A stretch of 64,000 nt of DNA from Sycobia sp. Sy_11 (taxonomy: Eukaryota; Arthropoda; Insecta; Hymenoptera; Epichrysomallidae): contig JACCIC010000004.1 in assembly GCA_018907035.1 (NCBI GenBank), positions 3,156,001 through 3,220,000 on the forward strand, read 5' to 3'. The position numbers and the translations under genes were made by a program. Numbering within the stretch: position 1 is the stretch's first letter; each line of letters opens with the position of its first letter. The notes under the pieces are model-generated. The model saw only the letters and a program-made list of their open reading frames with translations. It was not told where the DNA came from and did not search any database. Shown here piece by piece: positions 49,354 to 60,227 of the stretch.

Positions 49354-49668
49354 TACACAAAACTCCCTTTGGAAATCGTCGACAGACACCTGCATATCGT
49401 GCTCTACCGTTCGAACACGAAACTCCCTATAGAAGTCGTCTTGATACATCTGGATATGGTGTTCTACCATCCGAACACAAAACTACCCGTCGAAGTCGTC
49501 GCGATACACCTGGACATCGTGTTCTACCGTCCGAACACGAAACTCCCCGTGGAAGTCATCCCGACCCTCATGGACATCGTATTCTACCGACCAAACACGA
49601 AACTACCCGTGGAAGTCGTCCCCACATACTTGGACATCTGTTTCTACCGGTCGAACATGACATTATGA
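49354..49668 (+). repeat. 60-bp tandem repeat, five units, open in two frames
   Basis: Five consecutive units of 60 bases (20 codons), diverged from each other at about 10-15 positions. One frame reads LPVEVVxIHLDIVFYRPNTK per unit; the other reads TPRxSRxDTPGHRVLPSEHE. Between units three and four, about half of the changes are third-position silent in the first frame and nearly all are amino-acid changing in the second. This suggests that the first frame was once under constraint. The first frame has no ATG and begins after TAA at 49351. The second can be reached from a possible acceptor (CATTTTTAG, about 49328) and ends at TAA 49689. No homologue is recognised. Confidence 0.7.
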
Positions 49669-49751
49669 TCTGTAGTAGCAAAGTTTATTAAAAACATTAT
49701 AGTATTGTAGTAATACATACAACTGCATATAGTATATACATATAATAATGC

Positions 49752-49756
<5 letters not shown>

Positions 49757-49801
<45 letters not shown>
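49757..49801. repeat. (TA)n microsatellite
   Basis: About 22 TA units. Confidence 0.95.
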
Positions 49802-49806
<5 letters not shown>

Positions 49807-50294
49807 AAACTCGCCTTCGAAGCACTATTGGTCCACTTGATTTAGTTACTTACTGCCGGAAATTACACAAATCTATTGAGTATAACTAGAAAGATAATGA
49901 AAACAGAAGTAAAAAATTTACTGCTTAATAATTTGATTATTATAAAAATTTTTTACATAAAACTTTTTTTGAATTGAAGCATAACGGAATAGCTTTCTTT
50001 TATGCATAATTAGAAGTAATATAATGGTTTAATCTTGACGCAATAATTATTTGAAAATCTCGAAACCCAATATCAATGTATATATAGCACGGTCGTCTGA
50101 AGGTTGTAGTACCCATACTTGCCATCGGAGCGCGACCTCGCTTCTTGATTCATTAATTTCCAAATCAGGTATTTTTTATGCGGCCCACATTTTTCTTTTT
50201 AGTCAAAAATTTGATCAATACATTGATACTTTTAAATTTAAGTCCAATTTTTTTTTAATTTAATTTTTAACTTTTTAGTTTAATTTTTTAAAGT
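49802..50294. other. AT-rich stretch, nothing assigned
   Basis: No feature was recognised. Confidence 0.35.
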
Positions 50295-50490
50295 GAGGCC
50301 TACGATGACTCGATCGTTAGAGCGAAGAATTAGTAACTTGATGATCCAACTTCAAGTCCCGGTCTCGACCGATTGACATAAGCACCGCTGTAATAATGTA
50401 CATGGGTTTTGTTTACAAACACATCGCAGATCTTCGTCGCTGAGTATCACCGATATTTGGACTCATAAATAGAGCGACGTTATATAACAT
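50295..50490 (+). mobile_element. tRNA-derived SINE, third copy
   Basis: Same family as 16.6 kb, on the plus strand. The head is GAGGCCTACGATGACTCGAT, with ACTTCAAGTCCCGG at the B-box position. The body is AAGCACCGCTGTAATAATGT and TTTGTTTACAAACACATCG, and the end is AAATAGAGCGACGTTATATA followed by an A/T-rich tail. It is more diverged than the 16.6 kb copy. Confidence 0.82.
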
Positions 50491-51290
50491 AAAAATTTTT
50501 TGAGTGTTCATTTTTTATGTTCAGTTTAATTTTTTATTAGTTTCTTGGAAAAATATGTTTTTTTTTTCTCTTTTGAACCTAAACTTAATAACAGAGTACT
50601 AAAAAATTTGTAATCATTGATTTTATGAAAACATCTATAAGTAACATACAACAGAATTATATTGGTCAAGACTGCACACGAATTATATGTAAAAAATAAA
50701 AAATTCAGTATTGCTACTGTAGTAGGTGCCTAAACTTAAAGTCTAGCAGGGATACAAGGACTTGGTCAAGCAGTACATCGAGGAAATTCAGTCAATCTAC
50801 GCCTCATTGAAGGGCACAACCTCTCTGCCCCGTTCAATTTATGTTTCTATACACGCTATTATGGATCGCGAGCAGATGAGAAAAGACTGCTGATTCATAA
50901 GCAGTCTCCGAAGCATGCCCACAGAAGAGTATCCAGTTGAGAGACTTTAAAAGATCATCAATTTGTCTTTATCAGCGTCTTTCCCTCTACCTTTCTGACC
51001 TGCTACCTCCAATACTATCTTTGACTGTGTTCTTAGCATGTCAATACCAACGAACATCAAGTGTTGGTCATGGTCCCGATACATTCGTGTGATACTCTGT
51101 AGGGAGGAGGACATATTGTAGCCAATCAGAGACAAAATGAAGCCTTACTAGTCGACTGCCTTTATGTAGACAGCTAATGGCATCCAGCCTACGCTGCGCA
51201 GAAAATTATAATCTATATCTGCTGGCACCTTACTGCGAGTATTAAATATAATATTGTGATGCGGTTGAATCCCGAATCACCTTTTTCGAT
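50491..51290. other. Unassigned; 50.7-51.25 kb looks like an old element remnant
   Basis: From about 50700 composition rises toward balanced GC, as in decayed element coding sequence, but no protein motif could be confirmed on either strand. Confidence 0.3.
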
Positions 51291-51292
51291 TG

Positions 51293-51515
51293 ATATTTAA
51301 CGATTGAGGAGATAAAAACTGCATCGCTGAAGGACATCACGCCTATACCAAAAAATGATTATCAGAAGTGCTTCGATCATTGTAAAAAGCATTGGCATAA
51401 GTGTATTATATTTAAGGGGCTTATTTTGAAGGGGACAACATAAATATTGATTAATAAATAAATCTTTTTTCAGAAAACCAAAAAGTCGCCTTATTATTTG
51501 AACACACCTTGTATA
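51293..51515 (+). mobile_element. Mariner 3'-end fragment
   Basis: Reads LTIEEIKTASLKDITPIPKNDYQKCFDHCKKHWHKCI, a mariner transposase C-terminus. The terminal repeat follows at 51484-51515 (CCTTATTATTTGAACACACC), the same as the end of the 6.6-7.85 kb element. Confidence 0.8.
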
Positions 51516-51539
51516 TGAAAATATTTTTTTTTTTGTATA

Positions 51540-51815
51540 TGAAAGTAAGAACTCTTGATGAACTACATCATAATAATCAACGAAGATAGTGATCAAAACC
51601 TTGACATTTAACCGAACTTGGCGTGCTTTCTTAGGTATTGGTTCTTCTAGGCTCTTCCATTACGACGATTGGACTTTAGTTTCGACCTCATAACCATATA
51701 CCCACAATTCATCACCAGTTTTAATCCTTTTGAGAAAATCAGCATCATTATTAACTTCAATCAACATCTCCTGAGTTATGGTCATGCGACGGTTCTTTTG
51801 ATAAAAAATTATAAT
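51540..51815 (-). mobile_element. Mariner internal fragment in opposite orientation
   Basis: Minus-strand FYQKNRRMTITQEMLIEVNNDADFLKR, then GDELWVYGYEVETK (first catalytic Asp) and LNVKVLITIFVDYYDVVHQEFL. It belongs to the same group as the adjacent plus-strand fragment, so a rearrangement or two independent insertions placed them back to back. Confidence 0.75.
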
Positions 51816-52239
51816 CTTTTTTTCTACAAATATATTAAAACATTAAATATTATAGTGCTATCAATTTCGGAGAATTGTATCAATTAGACGTTCACTTAAT
51901 CCGATTAAAAACAGAAGAATTTGTTGTAGTAGTATCTTTATCAGAAACAAAGTTGTATCAAGAACATAAGAAAGTTGAGATCTGATATAGAAAAACACTC
52001 ATTGCCAGATGAGACAATAATACCGAGGCCATGAGAACCCCTACAACAACAACTGCAGTGATAGGCACGGCAGAAGCCATTAGATCAAATAAAATTTTAA
52101 TTAATAAAATTATTGATATTATGTTACTGACAATGACGAGAAAATAATGAACAAAAACGTTTTTGTTAAACTATTCTTTGATAAATGATATTCAATAAAC
52201 AAATTTTTATCGGTCTTACAATCTTTATATAATAAAGTA

Positions 52240-53230
52240 CGAGGTGTGTTATATAAAACATTTTATTTTGATATTGTATATATATTTATTTATTATGATC
52301 GTTAATATCCTCCTCCTCTATCTTTACATCGCTTCATACGAATCTTCTATTGTTCGAAACAGTACTTGAAGTCTTTTTTTGTCACTTTCTTTAGGCTACG
52401 TGCCGTTTTTTCTTTTCCAACTTCAACAAACTCAAATCTTGTTCTTTTTAATGCAGATTTTTCTTATGGAAAGAGGTAGAAGTCGCACGGTGTAATATCC
52501 AGCGAATAAAGTGGGTGGTTTGGCACTGGAATGTTATACTTGGCTAGAATCCTCTTGACGAATAATGCGGAGTGAGGTGGCGCATTGTCTTAATGAAAAA
52601 GCTATGACTTCTCATTCTACAATTCGGTTTGTGTTTTTCTTATGTTTTCACGAAGTTCAGTAAGAACATGAAGATAGTAATTTTAGTGTACAGTTTGGCC
52701 TTCAGGAACCTAGTGAAGGTATAGAATTTCATGAATATCGGAAAAACCAATTATCTATGCTTTGAATTTTGATTTGCTCATTTTTTCTTTCTTGAATTTG
52801 AATCATAGATTATCTTGAACGCATAAATAGATAGATTAATGCTTTATTTTAGGATCTTAGGTAAAAAAACTAAGATTCGTTATTTACTATTATTATCATA
52901 ATTATCATTCGTTATACTATTATTACCCTTTGTAATAAGTTTGAATAATTTTCAATCGCATTACAAGTATTAATACAAATATTTAATAAAATATTTTTGG
53001 TTCTTATTGTTCAAATGTGACAATTTTAGGCATCAGTTTTGCACACATTTTTTTCATGTAAAAGTTGTCAATAATCACACGAATACTTAATCGATGATCA
53101 GATTGAATAAGATTATCGATTTTTTCTATATTTTCACCTATTTTTGACGTGGAACTTCGATGCAAGCGTGCATTTTGTCGGTCACCTTCAAAATGCTTAA
53201 GCCACTCAAATACACGTAAAGTGATAAAAA
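52240..53230 (-). mobile_element. Degenerate mariner
   Basis: Minus strand from 53230: RVFEWLKHFEGDRQNARLHRSSTSKIGENIEKI, then LIQSDHRLSIRVIIDNFYMKKMCAKLMPK. The central part with the first Asp is missing or too decayed. From about 52620, in shifting frames, come DNAPPHSALFVKRILAKYNIPV and CDFYLFP. The left end GAGGTGTGTTATATAAAACA at about 52241 is a plausible terminal repeat. Many stops. Confidence 0.7.
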
Positions 53231-53482
53231 TTCTTTGTTATAACTTATTTCAATATATTTTAAGTTTTTAAACAGCTGATTGTTGTGAACCTTAACGCAA
53301 CGCCAGTTTCGTTACTTTATAGCCATACTTTATAATTATATGGTAATTATATAATTTAGACTGTCCTTCTTTACAATCACTTCCGTAAAATCTGAAATAA
53401 TAATAATTGCTAACAGTAACAAAAATATTCAAAATAAAAAAATAAAAATATAAATAATTACAAATAAATATAATCAATCTAC

Positions 53483-54633
53483 TGCGACGAGACAATAGTC
53501 TCGCGCAGAAATCTTAATATTTGAAATAAGTCGCGAAGTCGTGAGCGGCGCGGCGCGGCGAAGGGGGAGCGCCGAAGGCTTCGTGGCGCGGCGCGGCGCG
53601 GGGATAAAGCGCCGGCAGCGGCGAGGATGAGCGAGCGCTCTCTGGCCGCAGGCGGCTCGAAGAGCAGCGGCGAGCGATAATTCGCGAATCAATTCGCGAA
53701 TTCTCGCGAGCGGCGACGGCGCTGCCCAAAACTACGGCGCGGTACAGTGCGGTAAGGGGAGAGCGAGCACTCTCTCCTAATTCTCAAATAGAGCCGCACT
53801 GATTGCAAAAATTCAGTGTGTCAGCGACCTCGAAACTGGCTTTTCGAGGGGACCTGTCGTCGGCGCGATAGCGGGCGACAAGTTTCTGCACACTCGGGGC
53901 GAGACGCGAAAACGAGATAAATAATAATTAAAACTTTCTAAATTTTAAATTAGAGATGATTTATTTAAAACTATGTACATCATAAAATACATTTATTTTA
54001 TGATATAATTTGTTTATTATGTTACAGCGGATAATGGCAACTAAGCGGGCGTTAAAGAAACTGCTGATAGTTAAGAGCCGTTTATTATAAATTATATTAT
54101 TATTATTTTTATTAAGTTTTATTGTTTATAAATTTTTTGTTAATTTTTCTTTTTTTTTGTTAAATAAAGTTAAATAAACTTAATTAATATTTAACAAAAA
54201 TTTAAATTTATTTCAGTTTCCCAAAATCCAGCAACGAAAGAAATAAAATGATAAATAAATTTATTAAAAATTTAATTCAAACTCTGGCGGGTTGAGCGAG
54301 AGTGAGAATTGAATTTTCGCGGGCTGGCGTGTACTAGAATAAACTTGGTGGCGGGTTGAGTGACCAAGGGCCTAGGCGTGTTGAGCGTGGGTCAAAGTAC
54401 AGTACACACCGTAAAAATTAAAGCAAATATCCTTGCACAAACGAACCTAGTGGCGCGTTGAGCGACTAGGGGCCGAGGCGGGTTGAGCCGGAGCCATTCG
54501 TTTATGCAAGTTAAAACGAATTGAACATAGCCTTTGGTGGGGTGAAAAGAACCCGATGGCGTGCTGAGCGATCGGGGCCGAGGCGCGTTGAGCCGGAGCA
54601 CGAACTAGGCCATACCAAAGTGCTCATGTTACA
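53483..54633 (+). repeat. 5' LTR
   Basis: 1151 bp. The first 450 bases are GC- and CpG-rich, with a nested palindrome (ATTCGCGAAT twice, about 53678-53700) and an initiator-like TTCAGTGTG near 53810. The middle is AT-rich. The last third carries about eight degenerate copies of GGCGxGTTGAGCG. Differences from the 3' LTR: one T indel near 53512, and single changes near 54360, 54584 and two near 54610. Confidence 0.95.
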
Positions 54634-54648
54634 TGGCGCCCGAACAGG
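54634..54648 (+). other. Primer-binding site, tRNA-Lys type
   Basis: TGGCGCCCGAACAGG begins at the base after the LTR. It is complementary to the 3' end (including CCA) of tRNA-Lys of the UUU type, as remembered from vertebrate and retroviral examples, which would prime minus-strand DNA synthesis. Confidence 0.8.
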
Positions 54649-54804
54649 CGAATTTCATGGACACAGTCGTGCTTATTGATACTATTTAATCTAAAATTTT
54701 AAAAATCCTTATTAAATTTTGAATTTTGATTTATTGAACGGAATTATTTGCTGGATGGGATATATAGAGTAGATAGCAATATTGTCAGTAGTCGAATAAA
54801 AACA

Positions 54805-55881
54805 ATGAAGGTCTCGTGGATATATAAGCTTCGTAGGGAGCAGTTGCTTATAGAATTAGCGAAATTCGAGTTAAGTCTAGACGGTAATGTTGTCCAACTC
54901 CGGCAGAGATTAGTACGATATGTAAGTCAAAATCCGGAATTTTTTAATGATAAGCCAGACGACGCGCCGGATTACGTAGAAGAGCACGACAGGACGGCCG
55001 ATGAGCAGAAATTGCTCACCGAGAAATTGCAAAATACATCGTCTCCACTATTAGGAGAAAGTAATGTACTTCCAACACCGAATCAAATTATGGCGAATAT
55101 TCCCGTTAATCCGGCGGCAAAAATAGCCGACCAGATGAGGAAATGGAATTGCCATTTCGACGGGAAAAATGTTCACGCATTCCTGGAAAGAGTTTCGGAA
55201 TTGCGTGCCGTCTACGGCCTAACAGACGCACAATTGTTGCAGGGCTTACCGGAATTATTGAGAGGCGACGCGCAACAATGGTTTCGAAATTTTGCTAGAG
55301 ATATCACGTCGTGGGAGGGATTGCAAAAATTAATGAGAGAATTTTACTTACCTCCAAATGAACAGCGACAGCTAGATAGGCAAATAATAGACCGAAAACA
55401 AAAATCGAAGGAATCGATTTTAGATTACGCGAACGCCTTATGTACGTTAATGTGACGTCGCGGAGGTTTAGATATTCGTACACAATTAGACAATCTGTAC
55501 GAAAATATGTTGCCTGAATTGCAATTATATGTTGCAAGAGAAAACATAGCCTCCGTAAGTGATTTAGTCCGGAAGGTAAAAATTGTACGAGAAAAATTAA
55601 ATAGAATGGAAGGAGATAAAACAAAATCAACTTCCGAAAATCATCGATCATTCGTGAAACCACGAAATGCAATAATGGCAATTACGTCGTCGTACGACAA
55701 GAGTAAATGTTGCTGGCGTTGTAAGCAACAAGGCCATACACGTTTCCAATGCAAAAATGCACAAAGAAAATTTTGCACCCGGTGTGGCAAAGACGGCGTA
55801 TTTTCGCGCGACTGCAAATGCCAAAAGCCGGGAAACGAAATTGCGGCCGGACCATCACAGGCCCGGCCGACCAACAATTAG
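54805..55881 (+). pseudogene. gag, interrupted by one stop
   Basis: The likely start is the ATG at 54805 (MKVSWIYKLRREQ); an upstream in-frame ATG at 54748 is less likely. A SAP-like helix (RREQLLIELAKFELSL) leads to the capsid-type retrotransposon gag domain (about 55120-55450: RKWNCHFDGKNVHAFLERV, LLRGDAQQWFRN, LMREFYLPPNEQ). TGA at 55453 interrupts the frame (CTLM*RRGG). The frame then stays open through two zinc knuckles: CWRCKQQGHTRFQC is intact; CTRCGKDGVFSRDC lacks its His (Val at that position). The product would form the particle shell and bind RNA. The gag stop is TAG at 55879. Confidence 0.9.
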
Positions 55882-55883
55882 AC

Positions 55884-58800
55884 TTACGCTATTTTGTAAT
55901 AGCAAAAATAGGCAAAAAAAAAGTATAAAGCATTAGTTGACACAGGTTCAGTTAATTCTTTTATACGGCCGGACGTGGCAAACCATTGCAAAAATAAATG
56001 CAATTGGACTGCGGTAGAAAAATCCAAAGCAGCAATACTGGCAAACGGTGCATTGATATCCGAAATGAAAGGGATAAAAGGCATAGTCAAGATAAAAAAT
56101 TATTACGTAAATCAAGAATTTTATGTAATGAATAAATTAAGTAGTAAAATTATCCTAGGAATGGATATTTTAACTAAATTGAACATCGACGTTTCATTGA
56201 AAGGAAAAAAACTTGGAAATAGTAATATATTTATAAATCAAATCTCAAGTATTTAGAACCTTCAAACAGGATTACAAGAGTTACCAAAACAGCAAAAGAA
56301 AGACTTAGAAAGATTTATAAATACAGAAATGGAAAAATTTAATTCTATTAAAGGGGCTACGCCTTGTGTGAAACATGAAATACGACTGACGGACACTACA
56401 CCATTAAAACAATGTTACCGAGATAGAAACCCGGCAATGCAAAAAATTATCAACGAGGAAGTTGATAAAATGATAAAAGAGGGCATAATACGACCGTCAG
56501 ACAGCCCATGGAGTAGTCCTGTAGTAATCGCAAGGAAAAAAGACGGCAAACCTCGATTTTGTGTGGATTTTCGCTGTTTAAATAAAATTTCGAAAAAGGA
56601 TGCTTACCCCCTGCCACAAATACAATCAATTCTTGATAAGTTGCAGGGCGCACGAATACTGTCAACTATTGACCTTAAAAATGGCTATTGGCAAATTAAC
56701 TTAACAGAAGAAAGTAAGCCTCTTACGGCTTTTACAGTGCCAGGACGAGGCCTTTATGAGTTCAATGTAATGCCTTTTGGTTTACATACTGCCCCAGCAA
56801 CGTTTCAGAGACTGCTAGATACAATTATTACACCCGATATGGCACCAAATGCATTTGCATATCTTGATGACATAATTATCGTCACCGAGACATACAAAGA
56901 ACATAAAGAATTGCTAAAGACAGTCTTTGAAAGGTTGCGGGCTGCCAAATTAAAGCCGAATCCAGAAAAATGCAAATTTGCAAGGTCACAACTTACGTAT
57001 CTGGGACACGTGGTTGATGCACAGGGAATCCGAACAGATCCTGAAAAAATTAAAGCGATTTCAGCAATACCACCACCAAAAAATCAAAAAGAATTGAAAA
57101 GATTTTTTGGAATGCTTTCCTAGTATAGGCGTTTTATTAAAGATTTGTCAAAAACAGCAGCACCGTTAAGTATATTATTAAAGAAGAAAACAGAATGGAC
57201 ATGGACACAGGATTAAGCAACGGCTTTTGAAGAGCTAAAGAAAAACTTAACGGAAGCTCCTGTTTTGGCATGTCCAAATTGGAATCTGCCTTTTGTCCTG
57301 CAAACAGATGCGAGTCTGCTTGGCCTAGGCGCCGTGCTAACACAGATAGACGGAGAAAAAGAGAACGTCATAGCATATGCTAGCCGCACACTAAATCCAG
57401 CTGAAAAAAACTATTCCGTCACTGAATTGGAATGTTTAGCTGTGCGGTGGGGCATATGGAAAATGCGCCCATATCTAGAAGGTTATCCGTTTACAGTGGT
57501 AACGGATCACCAATCATTAAAATGGTTGGAGAAGTTAGATAATCCATCAGGAAGGTTAGCACGATGGGCACTGGAACTAGCACAATGGGATTTCGATATA
57601 CAGTATCGAAAAGGGACAGAAAACAACGTGGCTGACATACTATCACGGAATCCAGTCGAAATAAATGCGATATCCAAAACGGAAAATAAATGGTACGAGA
57701 AAACTTATAAATCGGTATTAGAAAATCCAAAAGATTTTCCGGATTATAGGATAGAAGGCAATAGATTGTATCGGCACATATTACACACGCTTGATTTTAA
57801 TGAAACAAATGAATTAAGCGAGTGGAAAATATGCATAAGCGATACAGAAAAACAGCGAATAATGAAGGAAAACCACGATGATCCCACGGCAGGACATTTA
57901 GGAGTAGCTAAAACTTTAGCAAAATTAGCTAAAAACTACTACTGGCCAGGCATGTTCCGTGAAGCCACACGGTATGTACGCACGTGTATAAACTGCCAAA
58001 AGCATAAAGCACAGCAGTCAGCCCCGGCGGGAAAAATGCACGCGACAAATGTAACACAGCCATGGGAGATGGTCTCTGTTGATTTGGTGGGGCCTCTTCC
58101 ACGATCGAATAACGGACACATTATGCTTCTTGTAATGCAGGATCGATTAACGAAATGGATCGAACTACGTGCATTACGGAAAGCAACGGGTGCTGCCATA
58201 GGACGAGCAATCCAGGAACAGATTATATTACGTTTTGGATGCCCGCAAGTAATAGTGAGTGATAACGGTAGACAATTTATTTCGAATGAGTTTCGCCAAA
58301 TATTAAAAAATGCGAAAATTACTCATCGAACAACGCCACCGTATTCACCCCAGTGCAATCCTGTAGAACGGGTAAATCGCACTGTAAAAACTATGGTAAA
58401 ACAGTACATAGATAAGTCCCAAAAAACATGGGATAATTATCTAAACGAAATTTCATTTGCATATAACACAGCCATGCACGATAGCACGGGTTATACGCCA
58501 GCTTATTTAAATTTCGGACGAGAGCTAAGCGCACCAGGTAGCCTGAAACAAGAAATAGGACAACGTTCAAAATCAAAAGCAGAAGAAAGGATAAGGAATA
58601 TTCAGGAAGCACTTGAGCTCGCCAAAATAAAAACGGCACAGTCTTTCTCGCGACAGAGAAAATATTATGACTTACGCCGACGCGATTGGCAGCCACGTGT
58701 TGGCGAACAAGTCCTGAAGCGTCAACACATACTGTCAAATAAGGCAAATCAGCTCAATGCAAAACTTTGCGAAAAATATAGTGGGCCATTTGCAATAATA

Positions 58801-58905
58801 AAGAAAGTTTCCCCAGTCATATTTGATCTGCAAGGAGCAGATGGGAAACTAATAGAAAAAATTCATGTCAAGGACATAAAACCGTATACCGGTTACGATA
58901 CGTGA
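55884..58905 (+). pseudogene. pol: protease, reverse transcriptase, RNase H, integrase, with three stops
   Basis: Starts in the -1 frame relative to gag (LRYFVIAKIGKK), then shifts at an A-run (about 55914-55922) into the gag frame. The protease site is ALVDTGSVNSF. The reverse transcriptase (about 56450-57000) shows SPWSSPVVIARKKDGKPRFC, STIDLKNGYWQI, MPFGLHTAPATFQR and AYLDDIIIV. RNase H shows FVLQTDASLLGLGAVL and TDHQSLKWLEKL. The integrase zinc region is HDDPTAGHLG with CINCQKHK; its core has VDLVGPLP, VSDNGRQF and NPVERVNRT, retaining D, D and E. A GPY/F-like module (YSGPFAIIKKVSP) follows, and no chromodomain is seen. In-frame stops: TAG 56254, TAG 57121, TAA 57214. From 57265 to 58905 the frame is intact (RNase H and integrase). 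Confidence 0.95.
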
Positions 58906-59004
58906 ATTTTGTAAATAATTTTGTAAAATTGTATAATAGTGTATATTGCCGGCAATAGTAATAAGTAAATAAGATAATTAAGTAAGCGAGATCTCTGTAA
59001 ATAA

Positions 59005-59215
59005 TTCTGTATATAGCGTGTTAATCATTTAAAATAGCGAGTCAATAATTATGTATATAGCGTGTTAATCATTTAAAATAGCAAGTAATTTAAAATAGCG
59101 AGTCAATAATTATGTATATAGCGTGTTAATCATTTAAAATAGCGAATAATTTAAAATAGCGAGTTACAAATTTTATATAGCGAATTAATAATTCTGTATA
59201 TAGCGAGTTAATGAT
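59005..59215 (+). repeat. AT-rich tandem repeat between pol and the extra ORF
   Basis: Three to four imperfect units built from GTATATAGCG, TGTTAATCATTTAAAATAGC and GAGTCAATAATTAT, about 51-68 bases each. It may hold termination or splice signals, but none is clear. Confidence 0.8.
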
Positions 59216-59550
59216 AAGTACAATGTAATACGGCTCAGAAATAAATCGGGAGGAAAAAGGTTGTTTTTCCTAAATAAACGCGACTCACGATGGAGAATCT
59301 ATATTCTGCAACACACACGATCAAGACACAAAATTTAAATAATCAACTAACTATACAAATAATTTTGTATATAGGCATGGGCTTTACAATTCCCTACCTC
59401 GACAATAAATTCACACATACGGTCGAGTCGGGAAATAAAAGTAAACAAATACGCCCTTGCCTACTATTCAACATGTTCTAACTTTAAGATTTAATTAAAG
59501 TTAAAGAGAACAAATCTGATCAGTGTAAAATCTACCGTGCTTAAGTTAAG

Positions 59551-60147
59551 ATGGAAGCCATAATGAATATGACGCCGCAGGAGTTATATGAGGAATTCGA
59601 GCGTTGGCTTGACGATCAAGATACCTCGTACTTCGGGGAGGTGGCTGGAGATGAGGGATATTTCCCTCAGCCCACCCCACAGCAGACACTGCCTACGATG
59701 GAATATCAGCCGACCAGTAAGGCGGTCCTAGAGGCTATGGCCAGGAGGCCAATGGTGCGGCTGGAGCGGCTACAGACGCGCCCGAGACCCTTAGCGTTCC
59801 CACCACCGCTGATAACACTCCCGCCCATCCACCGGCAGCAGCGGGACACATCATTCCAGGTGCCTCCGAATCCGGCGGAAGGATTCCGTCGGATTTCCAT
59901 CCCGGAGCCCCCACGGCCCAGAAGGGTAAAAATCCCAAATGGGCCGGAAGTCGTGATCTCGCCGGGAGTGCGCGAATACAGGGCTCGGGACAACGGTCTG
60001 CGATGGCGCATCCGGATAGACGCCAAAACAGGAGCAATAAGGGTCGGAAAACCTAAAGGTTTGTTTTTTTTTATTTATCGAAAAACCAACATTATAATAT
60101 GCGCGAAACCGGGTTCCTCGCTATTTATTTCACCGAGTCCGGCATAA
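59551..60147 (+). CDS. Accessory ORF of the LTR retrotransposon, unknown function
   Basis: An intact 198-codon frame starting at ATG 59551 (MEAIMNMTPQELYEEFERWL), 646 bases after pol and 80 bases before the polypurine tract. The N-terminus is acidic (about residues 1-50). The middle (55-140) is rich in Pro and Arg. The segment YRARDNGLRWRIRIDAKTGA (about 137-158) is the most folded-looking part. There is no signal peptide or membrane helix typical of envelope proteins; the hydrophobic FFFIY near residue 172 is short. The coding sequence to about 60050 is GC-rich, in contrast to the AT-rich pol, so a separate origin is possible. An LTR-internal subgenomic or spliced transcript would be needed for expression. 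Family not recognised. Confidence 0.65.
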   Translation: MEAIMNMTPQELYEEFERWLDDQDTSYFGEVAGDEGYFPQPTPQQTLPTMEYQPTSKAVLEAMARRPMVRLERLQTRPRPLAFPPPLITLPPIHRQQRDTSFQVPPNPAEGFRRISIPEPPRPRRVKIPNGPEVVISPGVREYRARDNGLRWRIRIDAKTGAIRVGKPKGLFFFIYRKTNIIICAKPGSSLFISPSPA

Positions 60148-60212
60148 TAAATTCAAAATTGTATTATATAGTTATCTCCGTTTCATTTTTGTTATCGCGT
60201 TTCACTCTTCAC

Positions 60213-60227
60213 GGGGGAAGGGGGAGA
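60213..60227 (+). other. Polypurine tract
   Basis: GGGGGAAGGGGGAGA immediately precedes the TG of the 3' LTR. It is the expected primer for plus-strand DNA synthesis. Confidence 0.9.

Noticed and set aside
49354..49662. CRISPR-like array
   Set aside because: The 60-base units are contiguous without unique spacers and the context is eukaryotic.
53474..53729. Open frames repeated in both LTRs (also 60202-60475 and the 54392/61138 pair)
   Set aside because: They lie wholly in the LTR on the minus strand and are duplicated only because the LTR is; GC-rich composition explains them.
59706..60037. Minus-strand frames opposite the accessory ORF
   Set aside because: Shadow frames of a GC-rich coding region; no start context or domain.
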